From Acetobacter suratthaniensis (lineage in GTDB: Bacteria; Pseudomonadota; Alphaproteobacteria; Acetobacterales; Acetobacteraceae), in assembly GCF_017377745.1 (NCBI RefSeq), contig NZ_JAFVMG010000006.1:94346-158345 (forward strand): DNA of 64,000 bases, in the 5' to 3' direction. Under the pieces are notes generated by a model, which was not told where the DNA came from, made no database searches, and saw nothing but the letters and a program-made list of their open reading frames with translations. Made by a program: the position numbers and the translations under genes. Numbering within the stretch: the stretch's first letter is position 1; the number at the start of each line of letters is the position of its first letter. Shown here in pieces: positions 44,691 through 53,332 of the stretch.

Positions 44691-45885
44691 ACACGGGAAA
44701 GAAATTATTTTGTCGAGAGCAGAGTATTCATCCAGATTCGCCCTTTTATCCTTGGCCTGCGGGGCCTTTGCCATTGGCGTCACTGAATTTACCCCCATGG
44801 GTCTGTTGCCAGTTCTGGCACAGGGGGTGCATGTCAGCGTTCCCAAGGCGGGCGGACTGATCAGTGCTTATGCCTTTGGCGTTATGGGGGGAGCGCCCGT
44901 TATTACGCTGCTTCTGGCTCGCTATCCACGCAAATATGCACTGATCGGGCTGATGCTCCTCTATACTCTTGGCAACCTGACATCAGCCGCGAGCAATGAT
45001 TATACGCAACTGCTCCTGTCCCGGTTGCTCACAAGTCTGGCCCATGGTGCTTTTTTTGGACTAGGTGCGGTGGAAGCCGCCAGCCTTGTCGCCCCTAACC
45101 GGCGCGCTAGTGCCGTGGCCAGTATGTTCATGGGGCTGACTGTAGCCAATATCTTCGGTGTGCCCGCGGCAACCTGGCTGGGCGATACGCTGGGCTGGCG
45201 TAGTGCTTTTGCCTGTATCTCCGCTTTGGGAGTCGTGGCCGTTACGGCACTTTCCTTTGCTCTGCCATTAGCCGAAGCCGGGCCAAGACCAGACGCCGCA
45301 GCAGAACTCAAAGCCATTCTGCGGCCCAGCGTGCTGATGGCACTGGGGGTTACGGTTATTGGTGCCGGAGCCATGTTTGAACTGTACACCTATATTGTAC
45401 CGATGCTTGAACACATTACCAAGGCCGGAGCGACCCTGACGACCGTTGCACTGATGCTGATCGGAGTGGGGTTCAGTATCGGCAATGCCATTGGCGGACG
45501 GGCAGCAGACCGTTCGACCGCCGGAACGCTTCTGGTCTTTTTTCCAATCCTTGGGCTGCTCATGCTGCTTTTCCCGTTCGCAGCCACCACGCCAGCCGGA
45601 GCTTTGGCAGGGGTGCTGCTGTGGGGCATTGCCAGTTTTTCCATCATGCCCGCATTGCAGATGCGCACCATGCAGGCGGCGCATGATGCGCCGGGGCTGG
45701 CTTCCTCTGTTAACATCGGAGCATTCAATCTTGGCAATGCACTGGGGGCGGCATTGGGTGGGGCCGTACTCTCGCTTGGTTACGGATATTCCATGGTCTC
45801 TATCGCAGGGCTGGGCATAAGCCTGCTTGGCGTTGTGCTGGTTCTGCTCTCCCGCACAGGCAGCCTGTCACCGCAGCCTGAATAA
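44668..45885 (+). CDS. MFS efflux transporter, AraJ/PbuE-like (DHA1 family)
   Basis: 405 aa, 12 predicted helices. FALLSLACGAFAIGVTEFTPMGLLPVLAQGVHVS is the family N-terminus; LSRLLTSLAHGAFFGLGAVEAASLVAPNRRASAVASMFMGLTVANIFGVPAATWLG is the typical mid-domain of arabinose/purine efflux-type permeases. Drug, sugar or nucleoside efflux is possible; the substrate is not known. It overlaps the previous gene by 23 bp if ATG 44668 is used; TTG 44710 (after GGGAAAG) is an alternative start. A MocR regulator gene follows by 110 bp. Confidence 0.82.
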   Translation: MKHRITPEHGKEIILSRAEYSSRFALLSLACGAFAIGVTEFTPMGLLPVLAQGVHVSVPKAGGLISAYAFGVMGGAPVITLLLARYPRKYALIGLMLLYTLGNLTSAASNDYTQLLLSRLLTSLAHGAFFGLGAVEAASLVAPNRRASAVASMFMGLTVANIFGVPAATWLGDTLGWRSAFACISALGVVAVTALSFALPLAEAGPRPDAAAELKAILRPSVLMALGVTVIGAGAMFELYTYIVPMLEHITKAGATLTTVALMLIGVGFSIGNAIGGRAADRSTAGTLLVFFPILGLLMLLFPFAATTPAGALAGVLLWGIASFSIMPALQMRTMQAAHDAPGLASSVNIGAFNLGNALGAALGGAVLSLGYGYSMVSIAGLGISLLGVVLVLLSRTGSLSPQPE

Positions 45886-45934
45886 GATCACCCCGCAAGC
45901 ACTGAGCGCCATCCACGCACATAGAAAGCCATGA

Positions 45935-45981
45935 ACATTCTGTTTGTATGGAGTATTGTCTGCTTCAAACACACAGAATGT
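45935..45981. promoter_or_regulatory. Putative operator of the MocR gene: nested direct and inverted repeats
   Basis: Outer perfect 9-bp arms ACATTCTGT (45935-45943) and ACAGAATGT (45973-45981) enclose two direct repeats, TTGTATG (45944-45950) and TTGTCTG (45956-45962). The block ends 14 bp before the MocR start codon. TTGTATG recurs three times in the nit operon leader (one copy inverted). Confidence 0.5.
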
Positions 45982-45995
45982 GCGGGAATACGAGC

Positions 45996-47399
45996 ATGGC
46001 TGATTACGACTATCTGGCGCAGTGGAAAGAAGAAATAGACCGCAGCCCGAACGCCATTTATCTCACGCTGGCAGATGCCCTCGCACTTTCCATCCGCAAG
46101 GGTGTTTTACAGGAAGGGGACAAATTGCCCCCGCAAAGAACGATTGCGGAACATCTTGGCACCAACCTGACAACCATAACACGAGCCTTTACCGAGGCAC
46201 GCCGTCGGGGGCTTATCGACGCGACAGTCGGACGGGGCACCTTTGTACGCATCGGAGCGGGAGAAAGCCACTGGCGCCATACTGGCCCGGCCGTGGTGGA
46301 TCTGACCATGAATCTTCCGCCCATTCCCCAAGACCCGCCCCTTCAGCGCATTATCCAGAATGATCTTGCTGCCATTCTGAAACAGCAGGACCTGAACAGC
46401 CTCATGTCCTACCGGGTCACGGGGGGTACGGTTGCGGAGCGGCAGCTTGGCTCAAAATGGATCGAGCCGGTTATCGGCACCAGACGTACAGATGAAATCC
46501 TTGTCTCTCCGGGCGCACAGAGTGCGCTTGCAGCTATTGTCAGCACCCACACCCAACCGGGCGATATCATCGTAACCGACCGCATTGCCTATCCGGGTAT
46601 CAGAACAATTGCTGCACAGTTCGGTCTTATACTGGTGGGTGTGGAGAGTGATGCGGAAGGTATGCTGCCCGAACAGCTTGATCGCGCCTGTTCCGAGCAC
46701 CACCCCCGACTGCTTTACTGCATTCCGACCATTCACAACCCCACAACTGCGACCATGTCTCTACAGCGCCGCAAGGACATTCTGGCTGTTGCCCAGCACC
46801 ATCACCTGACCATTGCCGAGGATGATCCCTACAGCCTGCTGATGGACAACCCGCTTCCCGCGTTGGCAGCGCTTGATCATGGGCGGGTGAGCTATATCGC
46901 CACCCTTGCAAAAACCTTAAGCCCCGGCCTGCGCACCGCGTATGTCGCTCTGCCCAACCCGGATATGGCGCGGCGGGTTACCGCAGCAATCCGTGCTTTG
47001 GCACTGACAAACGCGGGCCTGCTCAGCGCATTGGCCGCACGCTGGATGCAGAGCGGGCAGGCACAGGCCATTCTGCATGGCATTCAGAAAGAACTACGCC
47101 TGCGCCAATCTGTTGCCCGCCGGATTTTAGGCGAAGGCCATTGCAGCAACCCTGATGGCCCACATGTATGGCTGAAGTTGCCTGACTGGTGGGGAAGTGC
47201 CGATTTTGTGGCCTATGCCCGCCGTCGAGGGCTGGCTCTTGTACCCAGCACGGTTTTTACCATTAGTGGAGAACCACCCCAGCGGGCACGGATCGCCCTT
47301 GGCAGTGCGCCGGATGTTGCAAGCCTTGAGGAATCCCTCCATGGCGTTCTGTCGGTGCTACAGCATAAACGCTCTCCCGGCTTTACCGATATTGTCTGA
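45996..47399 (+). CDS. MocR-family regulator (GntR winged helix fused to aminotransferase domain)
   Basis: 467 aa from ATG 45996, with GGGAA upstream; an in-frame ATG at 45948 would include the operator-like repeats. The N-terminal wHTH (IYLTLADALALSIRKGVLQEGDKLPPQRTIAEHLGTNLTTITRAFTEARRRGLI) is GntR type. The rest is a fold-type I aminotransferase domain: VSPGAQSALAAIVSTHTQPGD, IAEDDPYSLLMD and the PLP lysine in IATLAKTLSPGLRTAYVALP. MocR proteins sense PLP and amino-acid-like effectors and bind direct repeats. The gene lies just upstream of the Nit1C operon in the same direction. Confidence 0.88.
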   Translation: MADYDYLAQWKEEIDRSPNAIYLTLADALALSIRKGVLQEGDKLPPQRTIAEHLGTNLTTITRAFTEARRRGLIDATVGRGTFVRIGAGESHWRHTGPAVVDLTMNLPPIPQDPPLQRIIQNDLAAILKQQDLNSLMSYRVTGGTVAERQLGSKWIEPVIGTRRTDEILVSPGAQSALAAIVSTHTQPGDIIVTDRIAYPGIRTIAAQFGLILVGVESDAEGMLPEQLDRACSEHHPRLLYCIPTIHNPTTATMSLQRRKDILAVAQHHHLTIAEDDPYSLLMDNPLPALAALDHGRVSYIATLAKTLSPGLRTAYVALPNPDMARRVTAAIRALALTNAGLLSALAARWMQSGQAQAILHGIQKELRLRQSVARRILGEGHCSNPDGPHVWLKLPDWWGSADFVAYARRRGLALVPSTVFTISGEPPQRARIALGSAPDVASLEESLHGVLSVLQHKRSPGFTDIV

Positions 47400-47737
47400 C
47401 ACCGCAGCCGGTCTGGAATCGGCTAAAGGAAGCCATGCCTGATGCTTTTCCTCGGGTGCGCTTAGACAAGCCCTCTTAATTCTCACAAATGCGTGATTAT
47501 AATATCATTATAAATCATATGGTTAGAGAAAACTCCCCTGATTGCATGGCAACCTGAAATGCATTGTATGCTCCTGTCTTTTTAGACTAGGGGGTATTTT
47601 CTATTTTTGTCCGTTTTTGTATGCACACATTAGGTCATACAAAATTTTACCGTCTGCTCATCCCGTGCCACGTTTGCTCCAGCACCACGGTCAGTTTCGG
47701 CCTTCTGCCGGAACCCGTAGCCACGGGAGACGCACAC
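47400..47737. other. Leader/promoter region of the nit operon
   Basis: 338 bp with no gene. It holds a perfect 17-bp palindrome TTATAAT-ATC-ATTATAA (47497-47513), TTGTATG at 47564-47570, and a 30-bp inverted repeat at 47615-47644. A TGGC...TGCA pair at 47547-47562 looks like a sigma-54 site but has the wrong spacing. The AT-rich character is typical of a regulated promoter. Confidence 0.6.
47615..47644. promoter_or_regulatory. Inverted repeat upstream of nitB, candidate MocR operator
   Basis: TTTTGTATG (47615-47623) and CATACAAAA (47636-47644), perfect 9-bp arms, 12-bp spacer, 93 bp before the nitB ATG. The core TTGTATG also occurs at 47564-47570, 53 bp upstream, and in the MocR gene's own leader. 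Confidence 0.5.
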
Positions 47738-48220
47738 ATGCCCAAAATTGAACATGCCCCCCATCAGGATGGCGATTGCTTCGTTGATTACGAAAACAAG
47801 GTTTTTGAAGACGTACAGGCCAAGCCGGGCGAAAAGGCACTCATCACCTTTCATACCGTTGCGTTTGAAGGTTCGATCGGTTTCGTCAACCTGCTTCAGG
47901 CCACGCGCCTGATCCGTAAAGGGTTTGAAACGTCCGTCCTGCTGTATGGCCCCGGTGTCACCCTTGGTGTGCAGCGCGGCTTCCCGCGTCTGGGTGATGA
48001 AGCCTTTCCCGGACACATGAACTGCAACAAGCAGATCATGAAAATCCTCGAAGAAGGCGGCAAGGTTTATGCGTGCCGTTTCGCCCTACAGGCTCTTTAC
48101 GGACATGGTGAAAAATCCCTGATCCCCGGAATCACGCCGATCAACCCACAGGACGTGCTCGACCTTATCCTGCTGGCCCGCCGGGATAACGCCTTCATTC
48201 TCGATACCTGGACTGTCTGA
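47738..48220 (+). CDS. nitB: Nit1C cluster protein, MSMEG_0572 family
   Basis: 160 aa from ATG 47738, preceded by GGGAGA; the frame opens at 47621 inside the promoter repeats. The conserved core [60 protein letters not shown] and [20 protein letters not shown] is typical of the MSMEG_0572 nitrogen-starvation response family. It looks like a DsrE/F-like alpha/beta sulfur-relay fold, but lacks an obvious catalytic signature. It is first in the cluster, 24 bp before the nitrilase gene, as in other Nit1C loci. Biochemical function unknown. Confidence 0.85.
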   Translation: MPKIEHAPHQDGDCFVDYENKVFEDVQAKPGEKALITFHTVAFEGSIGFVNLLQATRLIRKGFETSVLLYGPGVTLGVQRGFPRLGDEAFPGHMNCNKQIMKILEEGGKVYACRFALQALYGHGEKSLIPGITPINPQDVLDLILLARRDNAFILDTWTV

Positions 48221-48244
48221 AAACCTTCAGGAAGGACCGCCCGC

Positions 48245-49228
48245 ATGTCCCGTATAGTCCGCGCCGCTGCTATCCAGATCAGCCCTGTCCTTGGTGACGA
48301 TGGTCTGGGTACCGCCCGAAAAGTCTGCCAGACCATCCGTGACGCCGCTGAAAAAGGCGTAAAACTGGCGGTCTTTCCTGAAACCTTTGTGCCGTATTAC
48401 CCCTATTTTTCGTTTATCCAGCCCGCCTTCCGTTTCGGTGGGGAACATCTGGCCCTGTACGAGCGTGCCGTAACCATTCCCGGCCCTGTCACCGATATGG
48501 TGGCTGAAGCCGCACGTGAGACCGGTATGGTGGTGGTGCTGGGGGTCAACGAACGAGATTTCGGCACTCTGTACAACACACAGATTATTTTTGACGCCAC
48601 AGGCGACATCCTGCTCAGCCGCCGCAAGATTACCCCCACCTATCATGAGCGCATGGTCTGGGGGCAGGGCGATGGGGCAGGGTTGCAGGTGGTCGAAAGT
48701 GCCGCAGGGCGTATTGGGGCGCTCGCCTGCTGGGAGCACTACAATCCACTCGCGCGCTATGCGTTGATGACCCAACATGAAGAAATTCATTGCGCGCAGT
48801 TTCCCGGTTCGCTTGTCGGGCAGATTTTTGCGGATCAGATGGAAGTCACCATTCGCCACCATGCACTGGAATCCGGTTGCTTTGTGGTGAACGCCACCGG
48901 CTGGTTAACGGAAGAACAGATCAGCGAAATCGCACGCGACCCGGCTCTTGAAGGTCCGCTGCGCGGCGGCTGCTTTACAGCCATTGTCTCACCAGAAGGC
49001 AAGCTGCTCGGCGCACCGCTGACGGAAGGCGAGGGGATGGTCATTGCCGATCTTGATTTCGCCCTCATTACCAAACGCAAACGCATGATGGATTCCGTTG
49101 GCCATTATGCGCGGCCTGAACTGCTCAGCCTCCTGCATGACCGGCGTCCGGCCCGCACCGTGCATTATACGGGCGAAGCCAACCCGGCGGACACCGCCCC
49201 CCTGCGTTCGGATGGAGCCAAGTCATGA
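48245..49228 (+). CDS. nitC: Nit1-type nitrilase (Nit6803-like)
   Basis: 327 aa. The nitrilase catalytic triad is complete: E46 in [14 protein letters not shown]128 in [21 protein letters not shown], and C162 in [14 protein letters not shown]. Nitrilases hydrolyse nitriles to acid plus ammonia through a thioimidate. The Nit1 group, with the Synechocystis enzyme as type member, is defined by its constant genomic company, present here. In vivo the substrate is presumably a nitrile made or released by the cluster, rather than generic aromatic nitriles. It overlaps the radical SAM gene by four bases. Confidence 0.92.
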   Translation: MSRIVRAAAIQISPVLGDDGLGTARKVCQTIRDAAEKGVKLAVFPETFVPYYPYFSFIQPAFRFGGEHLALYERAVTIPGPVTDMVAEAARETGMVVVLGVNERDFGTLYNTQIIFDATGDILLSRRKITPTYHERMVWGQGDGAGLQVVESAAGRIGALACWEHYNPLARYALMTQHEEIHCAQFPGSLVGQIFADQMEVTIRHHALESGCFVVNATGWLTEEQISEIARDPALEGPLRGGCFTAIVSPEGKLLGAPLTEGEGMVIADLDFALITKRKRMMDSVGHYARPELLSLLHDRRPARTVHYTGEANPADTAPLRSDGAKS

Positions 49229-50334
49229 CTGTTCCAACGCTCGGCACCTTTTCAGGACGCAAGCTGGTAACAGACCTGCAATCGCTAGGGCTTCAGCTTG
49301 GTGAGGATACGGGGGGCATTGGCCGTAAAGGGGGGGCTGGCCCCTCGGATCACAAGACCATTACCATCGCAGGCCACACGGTTATGGTGCCGGTATATAC
49401 GTCAGGTGCGCGGCATTCTCCCTTTCAGGCCAGCCCTCCAGATCAGCATGGGGCCAGCACGCTGCGCCGCGATGGGCAGACGCTTGGCACCATTCATTTT
49501 CCCGCTGCCCCACGTTTTTATGGCCTGAGCACGGCTGACGGCATTCCTTACTGGAAAATCGCCCTGCTACATGGCCGCGACACACTGGCAACCACGGTGC
49601 ATCAGACCTGCATCCGGTATGCAGACCGGCGCACATCCTGCCAGTTTTGCGCCATAGGCCAGTCGCTCGAAGCCGGGCGTACCATTGCTTACAAAACACC
49701 AGCACAGCTTGCCGAGGTGGCCAAAGCCGCCGTGGAGCTGGACGGTGTGCGCGATATGGTGCTCACAACCGGCACCCCCAACATCATTGACCGTGGGGCC
49801 GCCGTACTGGCGGATTCCGCACGCGCCATCAAAGCAGCGGTTGATCTGCCCTTGCAGGTGCAGTGCGAGCCCCCGCGTAATCATGACTGGTTCCAGCGCC
49901 TGCGCAATGCAGGGGCGGATAGTCTTGGCATGCACCTTGAGGCCGCCACACAGGCTGTGCGTGAAAAAATCATGCCCGGCAAGGCAACGGTCAGTGTCGA
50001 GCGTTATATGCAGGCTTTTGCCAGTGCTGTGCCGGTTTTCGGGCGCGGGCAGGTCAATACCTATATTCTGGCAGGCTTGGGAGATAGTGCGCAGGACATC
50101 CTGAATCTGGCCGAGCGCCTGATTGCACTGGGCGTTTATCCCTTTGTGGTGCCGTTCGTGCCTATTTCCGGCACGCCGCTTGAGCAGCATACCCCGCCTT
50201 CGGCTGATTTCATGAAGTCTGTTCTCGCTCCTCTGGGGCTGATGCTGCGCAATGCAAACATGAAATCTTCTGATATCCGCGCAGGATGTGGCCGGTGCGG
50301 AGCCTGCTCGTCCCTTTCTGCCTACGAGGCATAA
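49225..50334 (+). CDS. nitD: Nit1C radical SAM enzyme, MSMEG_0568 family
   Basis: 369 aa, ATGA overlap with the nitrilase. The presumed 4Fe-4S/SAM site is C129-x9-C139-x2-C142 ([20 protein letters not shown]), not the canonical CX3CX2C. A second cysteine cluster CGRCGAC (C355, C358, C361) lies at the C-terminus and may bind an auxiliary cluster. The barrel contains [31 protein letters not shown] and [32 protein letters not shown]. It probably carries out the key carbon-skeleton or C-N chemistry of the cluster; the reaction is not known to me. Confidence 0.88.
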   Translation: MTVPTLGTFSGRKLVTDLQSLGLQLGEDTGGIGRKGGAGPSDHKTITIAGHTVMVPVYTSGARHSPFQASPPDQHGASTLRRDGQTLGTIHFPAAPRFYGLSTADGIPYWKIALLHGRDTLATTVHQTCIRYADRRTSCQFCAIGQSLEAGRTIAYKTPAQLAEVAKAAVELDGVRDMVLTTGTPNIIDRGAAVLADSARAIKAAVDLPLQVQCEPPRNHDWFQRLRNAGADSLGMHLEAATQAVREKIMPGKATVSVERYMQAFASAVPVFGRGQVNTYILAGLGDSAQDILNLAERLIALGVYPFVVPFVPISGTPLEQHTPPSADFMKSVLAPLGLMLRNANMKSSDIRAGCGRCGACSSLSAYEA

Positions 50335-50337
50335 GCC

Positions 50338-50895
50338 ATGATGTTTGAGAACATGGAAAGCCGCCCGTTCGTGCCGATGGAATACGTCATCCGCCTCGCC
50401 CGCACACCGTGGGAACGTGCAGGCTACCACGCCCTGCGGCGCGAGGTTTTCTGTGCGGAGCAGGGGATATTCGCAGGCCATGACCGTGATACGATTGACG
50501 AAACCGCCATTCCCATTATTGCCGCGTGCTGCATGGCGGGCATGCCGGACAGGGTTGTCGGGGCTGTACGCATTCATGAGCCCGAACCGGGGTTATGGCG
50601 CGGCTCACGGCTGGCCGTTCACGCCGAACATCGTAAACTTGGGCGGATCGGAGCGGAACTGATCCGTATGGCGGTCTGCACCGCGCATAGTCTGGGGGCT
50701 GTGCGCTTTCTGGCGCAGGTGCAGGAGCAGAATGTACTGTTCTTCCGCCGTCTGCACTGGACCAGCCTCGGGGCCATAACTCTCCACGGCAGGCCCCATC
50801 ATGACATGCAGGCTGATCTTGTGCGCTACCCTGCCCACGGACGCGAACAGACATGGCTGTTACGGCCGCAGCCCCGCGGCCGGGAGGCTGCATGA
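50338..50895 (+). CDS. nitE: Nit1C GNAT N-acyltransferase, MSMEG_0567/sll0786 family
   Basis: 185 aa, 3 bp after nitD. GNAT fold with an N-terminal FCAEQGIFAGHDRDTID block (found in this subfamily and in autoinducer-synthase-like GNATs), the acetyl-CoA loop region AVHAEHRKLGRIGAELIRMAVCTAHSLGA, and the C-terminal helix FFRRLHWTSLGAITLHGRPHHDMQADL. It would acylate an amine intermediate. Its stop overlaps the start of the AIR-synthase-like gene. Confidence 0.87.
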   Translation: MMFENMESRPFVPMEYVIRLARTPWERAGYHALRREVFCAEQGIFAGHDRDTIDETAIPIIAACCMAGMPDRVVGAVRIHEPEPGLWRGSRLAVHAEHRKLGRIGAELIRMAVCTAHSLGAVRFLAQVQEQNVLFFRRLHWTSLGAITLHGRPHHDMQADLVRYPAHGREQTWLLRPQPRGREAA

Positions 50896-51866
50896 TGGTG
50901 AGCGCACTGGCTGACATGCTCCACACCCTGCGGCAGGGACGTGCGCTGGGTGCGAAGCAGGATATTGCCAAAGCCATGAACATTCTGGGGTCTGATGTAC
51001 GCGGCCCCGTACGCATGGGCGATGACTGCGCCGCCATTCCTGATGGGGATGGCTACCTGCTTCTGGCCAGTGAAGGCTTTCAGGACAGCTTTGTGCGCGC
51101 CATGCCGTGGTTTGCCGGGTATTGCGGCGTCATGGTCAATGCCAGCGACATTGCAGCTATGGGGGGGCGCCCCGTTGCCGTGGTGGATGCGTTGTGGAGC
51201 GATGAAAGCGATATTGCCGCCTCCATCCTGACCGGGCTGCATGATGGTGCCCGCGCCTATGAGGTGCCGGTGGTGGGCGGACACACCAACATGCGCAGCA
51301 CACACAACTCCCTTTCTGTAGCCATTTTGGGGCGGGCTCGTTCCCTGCTGAGCAGTTTTGATGCCCGTGCGGGAGAAATGTTGATTGCCGCCATTGATCT
51401 GCGGGGGCGCTGGCATGATCCGCATCCTTTCTGGGATGCAAGCTCAGCCCTGTACACAGCCGGAGAAGCAGGGCGCCTGCGTGGCGATCTCGCACTCCTG
51501 CCCGATATTGCCGAGGCGGGACTAAGCCGTGCGGCCAAAGATATCAGCATGGCAGGGATTCTGGGCACAGCCCTCATGCTGGCCGAGTGTTCAGCCATAG
51601 GTATGACCATTACCCTTGATGATATTCCCCGCCCGGAGAACGCGCCGATGGCACGCTGGCTCTCGGCCTTTCCCAGCTATGGTTATCTGCTGACAGCAGA
51701 GCAGGATAACGCACAGGCTATCATCGACCGTTTTCAAGCGCGCGGAATCAGTGCCGCCATTATCGGCCAATGCAACGACACCAACAAACTGGACGTCGTC
51801 TGGGACGGTGCGCAGGAAACTTTCTGGGATCTTGCCGTAACGCCGCTCATGGGGTGTGCGCCATGA
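50892..51866 (+). CDS. nitF: Nit1C AIR-synthase-like enzyme, sll0787 family
   Basis: 324 aa from ATG 50892, overlapping the nitE stop, with GGAGG four bases upstream. It is a PurM/ThiL-type ATP-dependent enzyme: VRMGDDCAAIPDGDGYLLLASEGF binds ATP-Mg, followed by WFAGYCGVMVNASDIAAMGGRPVAVVDALW and VVGGHTNMRSTHNSLSVAILG. These enzymes activate amide or thioamide oxygens by phosphorylation, which would suit ring closure or dehydration in the pathway. It ends in an overlap with the glycosyltransferase start. Confidence 0.87.
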   Translation: MMVSALADMLHTLRQGRALGAKQDIAKAMNILGSDVRGPVRMGDDCAAIPDGDGYLLLASEGFQDSFVRAMPWFAGYCGVMVNASDIAAMGGRPVAVVDALWSDESDIAASILTGLHDGARAYEVPVVGGHTNMRSTHNSLSVAILGRARSLLSSFDARAGEMLIAAIDLRGRWHDPHPFWDASSALYTAGEAGRLRGDLALLPDIAEAGLSRAAKDISMAGILGTALMLAECSAIGMTITLDDIPRPENAPMARWLSAFPSYGYLLTAEQDNAQAIIDRFQARGISAAIIGQCNDTNKLDVVWDGAQETFWDLAVTPLMGCAP

Positions 51867-53041
51867 GTGTATCCATTGGTATTCTCACACACTCAACCAA
51901 TCCGCGTGGTGGTGTGGTGCATGCCATGGCATTGGCCGAAACCCTGTGTGATGCGGGCTATAACGCCACCCTGATTGCACCGGATGAAACGGGGGCAGGA
52001 TTTTTCCGCACACCGCGCTGTCCTGTCTGGTGCATTCCGGTTATGGGGGCGCGGAGCCTGCCCGCTCTGGTCGAGCACCGTATCAGTGAGGTCAGGCAGG
52101 CTTTACGGATGCATGATTTTGATGTGCTTCATGCACAAGACCCCATCACCGCCAATGCTCTGGCTGATCTGGTGCATGAAGGCTGGATACCGGGTTTTGC
52201 CCGTACGGTGCACCACCTCGACAGTTTTGAACACCCGGAACTCAGACAGCGGCAGGAACGCGGGTTCATGGCCGCAAGCGAGGTGCTGAGTGTCAGCAAC
52301 CTATGGAAAAACGTGCTGCAGAACACACATGGATGCACAGCGCCTGTTGTCGGGAATGGTGTGGATTCAAAAAGGTTTACCTCCCGTGCTGATGAGCGCG
52401 ATACCGCATTGCGCGTGCGCTATCATCTACCTGAAGGCAAGCGCCTGATCCTATCAGTAGGGGGCATAGAGCCACGTAAAAATACCCGCCTGCTGTTGGA
52501 AGCGTTTAGCAAACTCTGTCAGGAGCAGGCCGACCTTCATCTGGTCGTGGCTGGCGGCGCTTCGTTGCTGGATCATTCTGCCTACCGTGCAGCCTTTGAC
52601 AGGCAACTGCATGAAAGTGGGTTAACCACACAGGTTAGCATAACCGGCCCCGTGGCCGATGAGGACATGCCCGCCTTGTACCGGCAAGCGGCAGTTCTGG
52701 CTTACCCCTCCCAGATGGAAGGGTTCGGGCTATGTCCGCTGGAGGCTCTTGCCTGCGGCACACCCGTAATCGTACCCCGTGCCGCGCCATTTACCGAACA
52801 TCTGACTGCTGCCGATGCGCTGTGGTGTGACCCGGCCGAGCCACATAGCCTGCTGCGGTCGCTACGGGCCGCCCTGAGTGCTGAAAACCAAGCCCACTTT
52901 CTGACGGCAGGCCCAATCACGGCCAAACGCTTCAACTGGAGCGCCGTAGCCCGCCGCCACTTTCCTGCATACCGGCGTCTGGCAGCCCTGTCAGGCATAG
53001 ACGCCCGTGCTTTCGGAGATTTGTCGCCATGCCCGAAATGA
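51863..53041 (+). CDS. Nit1C-associated glycosyltransferase family 4, MSMEG_0565 family
   Basis: 392 aa from ATG 51863 (ATGA overlap with nitF). GT-B fold: the acceptor domain begins IGILTHSTNPRGGVVHAMALAETL; the donor domain has LSVGGIEPRKNTRLLLEAF and the EX7E motif region YPSQMEGFGLCPLEALACGTPVIVPRAAPF. It presumably adds a sugar to the cluster product or a carrier. The gene is present in the mycobacterial version of the cluster but is not one of the seven core genes studied in Pseudomonas. It overlaps the next small gene by 13 bp. Confidence 0.87.
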   Translation: MSVSIGILTHSTNPRGGVVHAMALAETLCDAGYNATLIAPDETGAGFFRTPRCPVWCIPVMGARSLPALVEHRISEVRQALRMHDFDVLHAQDPITANALADLVHEGWIPGFARTVHHLDSFEHPELRQRQERGFMAASEVLSVSNLWKNVLQNTHGCTAPVVGNGVDSKRFTSRADERDTALRVRYHLPEGKRLILSVGGIEPRKNTRLLLEAFSKLCQEQADLHLVVAGGASLLDHSAYRAAFDRQLHESGLTTQVSITGPVADEDMPALYRQAAVLAYPSQMEGFGLCPLEALACGTPVIVPRAAPFTEHLTAADALWCDPAEPHSLLRSLRAALSAENQAHFLTAGPITAKRFNWSAVARRHFPAYRRLAALSGIDARAFGDLSPCPK

Positions 53042-53316
53042 TCTTTCGCGTGCGCTGGCCAGATGGACAGGAGAGCGACTGTTACTCTCCCTCTCTGGTC
53101 ATTCAGGATCACTTTACACCGGGGCAGAACTACCCGGTCAGCCTCTTTCTTGAAAAAGCGCAAACAGCCCTGAACGAAGCCAGTGAACGCGTACGCGCAC
53201 GCTACGGTTTTCCCTGTAGCCGCGCCCTTGGCCAGTTGCAGGCCATTGAACAGAGCTGTGCGCCATTCCTTGACAGGGCGGATGCTCAGGTCAGCGTCCT
53301 ATCCTTCAAATCCTGA
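53029..53316 (+). CDS. nitG: Nit1C small protein, MSMEG_0570 family
   Basis: 95 aa: MPEMIFRVRWPDGQESDCYSPSLVIQDHFTPGQNYPVSLFLEKAQTALNEASERVRARYGFPCSRALGQL. The family is known only from Nit1C-type loci and annotated as a nitrogen starvation response protein. One cysteine in a conserved DCYSPS context and another in FPCSRAL could be functional. It might be a carrier or small scaffold; that is speculation. It overlaps the end of the glycosyltransferase gene. Confidence 0.85.
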   Translation: MPEMIFRVRWPDGQESDCYSPSLVIQDHFTPGQNYPVSLFLEKAQTALNEASERVRARYGFPCSRALGQLQAIEQSCAPFLDRADAQVSVLSFKS

Positions 53317-53332
53317 AAACGGAAATAATATC

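Noticed and set aside
47547..47564. Possible sigma-54 promoter (TGGCA...TGCA) upstream of nitB
   Set aside because: The GG and GC dinucleotides are separated by 11 bases instead of the required 10, so it is unlikely to work as a -24/-12 element.
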